A DNA stretch of 9,955 nt, taken from the NCBI GenBank assembly GCA_030836725.1, contig JAUPLV010000078.1, positions 1-9,955 on the forward strand, written 5' to 3'. Origin of the DNA: Pseudomonadota bacterium (GTDB lineage Bacteria; Pseudomonadota; Gammaproteobacteria; Burkholderiales; Thiobacillaceae). The position numbers and the translations under genes were made by a program. Position 1 is the first letter of the stretch, and each line of letters begins with the position of its first letter. The notes below the pieces were generated by a model. The model searched no databases. It was not told the DNA's origin and was given only the letters and a program-made list of their open reading frames with translations. Shown here piece after piece: positions 7,380 to 9,955 of this stretch.

Positions 7380-8543
7380 ATGCGGGCGGCGCGCAACATC
7401 CTCTACCTCGGCTTCAAGGAACTGCACAGCCTCGTGCGCGACCCGGTCCTGATGGCGCTGATCGTGTTCGCGCTCACGGTCAACATCTACACCGCCGCGA
7501 CCGCGATGCCGGAGACCCTGCACAAGGCGCCCATCGCCATCGTCGACGAGGACCAGTCCGCCCTGTCGAGCCGCATCCGCGACGCCTTCTACCCGCCCTA
7601 CTTCCTGCCGCCGGTATCGATCACCGCGACCGAAATGGACGCGCGGATGGATGCCGGCCTCGACACCTTCGCGCTCCACATTCCCTCCGGCTTCGAGCGC
7701 GACGTCCTCGCCGGGCGCACGCCGCGGATCCAGCACAACGTCGACGCGACGCGGATGAGCCAGGCCTTCATCGGCAGCACCTACATCCAGGCCATCGTTT
7801 CGGAAGAAGTGAACGAGTTCATGCACGACCGCCGCGACGACACGCAGCCGCCGGTCGAACTGGTGTTCCGGGCGGAATTCAACCCGGAGCTCAACAAGAT
7901 CTGGTTCGGCAGCATCATGGAGGTGATCACCGCGATCACCATGCTTTCCATCGTGCTCACCGGCGCGGCGCTGATCCGCGAACGCGAGCACGGCACGGTG
8001 GAGCACGTGCTGGTGATGCCCGTCACGCCCTTCGAGATCATGGCGAGCAAGGCCTTGGCCATGGGCTTCGTCGTGCTGGCGGGGTCGGCGCTGTCGCTGC
8101 ATCTCGTGGTGCGCGGCCTGCTGGCGGTGCCGATCGAGGGCTCGCTCGCGCTGTTCTTCGTGGGCGTCTGCCTGCACCTCTTCGCCACCACCTCGATGGG
8201 GATTTTCCTCGCCACCGTCGCCCGCTCCATGCCGCAGTTCGGCCTGCTGATGTTCATGGTGCTGCTGCCGATGCAGATCCTCTCGGGCGCCGGCGGCCTC
8301 ATCCGCGCCCAGTCGCTCTCCGCCGGTGGCCTGAAGCAGCGGGAAGGCTTGACCAGCATCGTCGACATCGTCATGCAGGCCGCGCCCACCACGCACTTCG
8401 TCGAGTACGCCCAGGCGATCCTGTTTCGCGGCGCGGGGCTCGACGTCGTCTGGCCCCAACTCGCCAGCCTGGCGCTGATCGGGACCAGCCTGTTCGTCCT
8501 GTCGCTGGCGCGATTCCGCAAGACCCTGGCGACGATGGCGTGA
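7380..8543 (+). CDS. yhhJ: ABC-2 type permease (YhhJ-like)
   Basis: This second permease subunit would pair with the permease half of the RbbA-type protein to form the export channel. It has 387 residues. A first membrane helix at about 23-40 is followed by a periplasmic domain to about 175, then five more hydrophobic segments, and the end RFRKTLATMA closely resembles E. coli YhhJ as I recall it. The ATG lies 2 nt after the rbbA stop, with AGGA 9 nt upstream inside the end of that gene, so the three genes form one transcript. Compared with E. coli YhhJ (375), the extra length seems to sit in one loop before the conserved PTTHF, at about residues 304-318, where AGGL occurs twice 11 residues apart. 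No T-rich terminator follows the gene. Confidence 0.92.
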   Translation: MRAARNILYLGFKELHSLVRDPVLMALIVFALTVNIYTAATAMPETLHKAPIAIVDEDQSALSSRIRDAFYPPYFLPPVSITATEMDARMDAGLDTFALHIPSGFERDVLAGRTPRIQHNVDATRMSQAFIGSTYIQAIVSEEVNEFMHDRRDDTQPPVELVFRAEFNPELNKIWFGSIMEVITAITMLSIVLTGAALIREREHGTVEHVLVMPVTPFEIMASKALAMGFVVLAGSALSLHLVVRGLLAVPIEGSLALFFVGVCLHLFATTSMGIFLATVARSMPQFGLLMFMVLLPMQILSGAGGLIRAQSLSAGGLKQREGLTSIVDIVMQAAPTTHFVEYAQAILFRGAGLDVVWPQLASLALIGTSLFVLSLARFRKTLATMA

Positions 8544-8610
8544 TCTGGAACGCCGAAAGCCGCCGTGAGAGGGTCCGGATGGCCGGGGCCGGATGATCGA
8601 AAATGATCCG

Positions 8611-8625
8611 CGCGCCGCTGGCGCG
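8611..8625 (+). repeat. Short GC hairpin after the ABC operon
   Basis: CGCGCC (8611-8616) and GGCGCG (8620-8625) are exact inverted copies with a 3-nt loop. It lies 68 bp past the yhhJ stop in the 176-bp gap before the CDGSH gene. No T-run follows, so an intrinsic terminator is not supported, although a GC-rich stem could still slow polymerase or protect the 3' end of the transcript. Confidence 0.25.
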
Positions 8626-8688
8626 TCACAGCGGCAGCCTGCCGAATGGGCACAAAAAACGTAAGGATTTCAAGGCAGTGGATGCGGC

Positions 8689-8694
8689 TAGAAT
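8689..8694 (+). promoter_or_regulatory. Possible -10 element of the CDGSH gene
   Basis: TAGAAT (8689-8694) matches five of six -10 consensus bases and lies 25 bp before the start codon. No strong -35 is visible at 16-18 bp upstream (the bases there read GATTTC). The following TGGCCCC and the short leader with AGGAG are consistent with transcription starting near 8701. This is a candidate only. Confidence 0.35.
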
Positions 8695-8719
8695 GGCCCC
8701 TTTTGCCCAGGAGCTCCCC

Positions 8720-8971
8720 ATGTCCGAACCCGTTGTGTATGACCGTAACTCCGCCGAACTCGAACTCGAACCGGGTGAATACTGGTGGTGTTCGTGCGGC
8801 CGCTCGATGACCCAGCCATTCTGCGACGGCTCGCACGAAGGCACCGGCCTGGAACCGGTATCGTTCGTCATCAAGGAAAAGGCCACGGTGTGGCTGTGCA
8901 ACTGCAAGCACACCAAGGACAAGCCGTTCTGCGACGGTACGCACAACGATCTCCCCGCCGATATTTTCTAG
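8720..8971 (+). CDS. Small iron-sulfur protein with two CDGSH motifs
   Basis: An 83-residue protein with two complete CDGSH-type motifs, C-x-C-x2-(S/T)-x3-P-x-C-D-G-(S/T)-H. The first is at Cys24, Cys26, Cys35, His39 and the second at Cys60, Cys62, Cys71, His75. Each 3Cys-1His set is known in this family to bind a [2Fe-2S] cluster, so the protein should hold two. There is no signal peptide or membrane anchor, so it is probably cytoplasmic, with a role in electron transfer or iron-sulfur or redox sensing; the exact role is unknown. I chose the ATG at 8720 because AGGAG (8709-8713) lies 6 nt before it. An in-frame ATG at 8603 would run the protein back through the promoter-like region and add 39 residues without family resemblance. 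The DUF924 gene begins 16 nt after its stop. Confidence 0.93.
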   Translation: MSEPVVYDRNSAELELEPGEYWWCSCGRSMTQPFCDGSHEGTGLEPVSFVIKEKATVWLCNCKHTKDKPFCDGTHNDLPADIF

Positions 8972-8987
8972 GCCGTTCGACTCCGCC

Positions 8988-9590
8988 ATGGATAACCAGC
9001 CCGATGACGTGCTCGCGTTCTGGTTTGGCTCGCCAGGAAGCTCAGCCGAAATCGCCGCAAGACAGCGCACGTTGTGGTTCGGCAAGTCGCCCGCCAACGA
9101 TCAAGCGGTCATCGACCGCTTCACCGCCACGCTATCGGCCGCGGCAACGGGCCAACTCGATCACTGGGAGCGCACGCCGCGCGGACGGCTGGCGCTGGTG
9201 GTCGTGCTCGACCAGTTTCCGCATCACATTCATCGAGACCAGGCGCAAGCCTTCGCCGCCGATCCGCAGGCGCTGGCGCTGTGTCTCGGTGCGCTGGAAG
9301 ATAATGAAGATCAGCAACTCAATCCGATCGAGCGGGTGTTTCTGTACCTGCCGCTGGAGCACGCCGAGTCGCTTGAGATGCAGGATCGCTCAGTGTCGCT
9401 GTACGAACAGCTGGCGCGCGAAGCGGCGGCTGACGAGCGCGCGCTGTTCGAGGATTTCCTGAACTATGCACGCAAGCACCGTGAGGTGGTGGCGCGCTTC
9501 GGCCGCTTTCCGCATCGCAACCCCATTCTCGGACGCCCGTCCACGCCCGATGAACTTGAATTCCTGAAACAGCCCGGCGCGCGCTTCTAG
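8988..9590 (+). CDS. DUF924 family protein
   Basis: A 200-residue protein of the DUF924 family, all-helical and with no established biochemical role. The family hallmarks are visible in order: FWFG at 11-14, LDQFP at 74-78 followed by HHIHRD, FLYLPLEHAES at 118-128, and FGRFPHRNPILGRPSTPDELEFL at 171-193. The length is typical. No signal peptide or membrane segment is seen, so it is expected in the cytoplasm. The ATG at 8988 is the first in frame and fits the N-terminus expected for the family. It has no clear Shine-Dalgarno, so it may be translated by coupling with the CDGSH gene 16 nt upstream. Co-transcription with the CDGSH gene is inferred from the short gap and shared strand. Confidence 0.9.
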   Translation: MDNQPDDVLAFWFGSPGSSAEIAARQRTLWFGKSPANDQAVIDRFTATLSAAATGQLDHWERTPRGRLALVVVLDQFPHHIHRDQAQAFAADPQALALCLGALEDNEDQQLNPIERVFLYLPLEHAESLEMQDRSVSLYEQLAREAAADERALFEDFLNYARKHREVVARFGRFPHRNPILGRPSTPDELEFLKQPGARF

Positions 9591-9594
9591 CCGT

Positions 9595-9600
9595 TAAAAT
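9595..9600 (+). promoter_or_regulatory. Possible -10 element of metG
   Basis: TAAAAT (9595-9600) matches five of six -10 consensus bases, directly after the DUF924 stop and 43 bp before the metG start. No recognisable -35 is found 16-18 bp upstream, where the sequence is GC-rich coding DNA. It resembles the TAGAAT element before the CDGSH gene, both being followed by GGC. A weak candidate. Confidence 0.3.
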
Positions 9601-9643
9601 GGCGGCCTCTTGTGCCCCTTGGGTATTCGCCCGGCTTTTTTCC

Positions 9644-9955
9644 ATGTCACGCCAGATTCTCGTCACCTCCGCCCTGCCCTACGCCAACGGCAGCATCCAC
9701 CTCGGCCATCTGGTCGAATACATCCAGACCGATATCTGGGTGCGCTTCCAGAAGATGCGCGGCCACGACTGCCGCTACATGTGCGCCGACGACACCCACG
9801 GCACCGCGATCATGCTGCGCGCGGAAAAGGAAGGCATCACGCCTGAAACGCTGATCGGCCGGGTGTGGGACGAGCACACGCGCGACTTCGCCGGCTTCCA
9901 CATCGGCTTCGACCATTACTACTCGACGCATTCGGACGAGAACCGCGAACTGGCC
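9644..9955 (+). CDS. metG: Methionine--tRNA ligase (methionyl-tRNA synthetase), N-terminal part
   Basis: MetG charges initiator and elongator tRNA-Met with methionine in the cytoplasm, using ATP. Only the first 104 codons are present; the gene runs off the right edge. The frame opens MSRQILVTSALPYANGSIHL, with the class I HIGH motif as HLGH at residues 19-22, the methionine-pocket segment ALPYANG at 10-16, and CADDTHGT at 47-54, all classic for bacterial MetG. The zinc-binding insert and the KMSKS loop lie beyond the window. The start at 9644 gives the N-terminus normally seen in MetG. The leader before it is pyrimidine-rich (six T, then CC) with no purine-rich ribosome binding site. It follows the DUF924 gene by 53 bp. 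Confidence 0.97.
   Translation, partial: MSRQILVTSALPYANGSIHLGHLVEYIQTDIWVRFQKMRGHDCRYMCADDTHGTAIMLRAEKEGITPETLIGRVWDEHTRDFAGFHIGFDHYYSTHSDENRELA

Noticed and set aside
8611..8625. Intrinsic terminator for the ABC operon
   Set aside because: The stem is short and no T-run follows. It is reported only as a hairpin.
9618..9641. Terminator or attenuator before metG (GGG..CCC hairpin followed by six T)
   Set aside because: The possible stem has only three G-C pairs plus wobbles, too weak to call. The T-run directly abuts the start codon.

Overview
The window is GC-rich, densely coding DNA from a Gram-negative bacterium. Several features point to a proteobacterium, most likely a betaproteobacterium: an AcrB/MexB-type RND pump, a lipoprotein periplasmic adaptor, an RbbA-type ABC exporter operon, and a MetG N-terminus of the beta/gamma kind. 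That assignment rests on protein resemblance judged from memory, not on a search.

Layout. (1) 1-2548, minus strand: a two-gene RND efflux operon. The adaptor lipoprotein gene (1346-2548) is followed after 11 nt by the pump gene (1334 down to the window edge), of which only the first 444 residues are present. (2) 2549-2746: a 198-bp divergent control region, strikingly AT-rich at its centre. It carries a long near-perfect hairpin in the adaptor leader, a palindromic TATAAT-like element and four copies of a GTTCRAY heptamer. (3) 2747-3364, plus strand: a TetR/AcrR-family repressor, the obvious candidate regulator of the RND operon. (4) 3548-8543, plus strand: a three-gene operon matching Escherichia coli yhiI-rbbA-yhhJ in order and size. 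It encodes a HlyD-type membrane fusion protein, a double-ATPase plus permease fusion, and a second ABC-2 permease. The first two genes overlap by ATGA and the third follows after 2 nt. (5) 8720-8971 and 8988-9590: a small protein with two CDGSH iron-sulfur motifs, then a DUF924 protein, probably co-transcribed. (6) 9644 to the right edge: the first 104 codons of metG, methionyl-tRNA synthetase.

How the genes fit together. The left 8.5 kb is an export locus with two envelope-spanning pumps of different energy source (proton-driven RND and ATP-driven ABC) on either side of one TetR regulator. An outer-membrane channel for either pump is not visible here; it could lie beyond the left edge or be shared from elsewhere. 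The right end is housekeeping. There is no CRISPR array, tRNA, rRNA, insertion sequence or phage gene. I do not see a wholly new system. The items most worth a second look are the repeated boxes and hairpin in the divergent control region, the asymmetric ATP sites of the RbbA protein, and an apparent insertion in a loop of the YhhJ-like permease. No gene-free stretch exceeds 300 bases.
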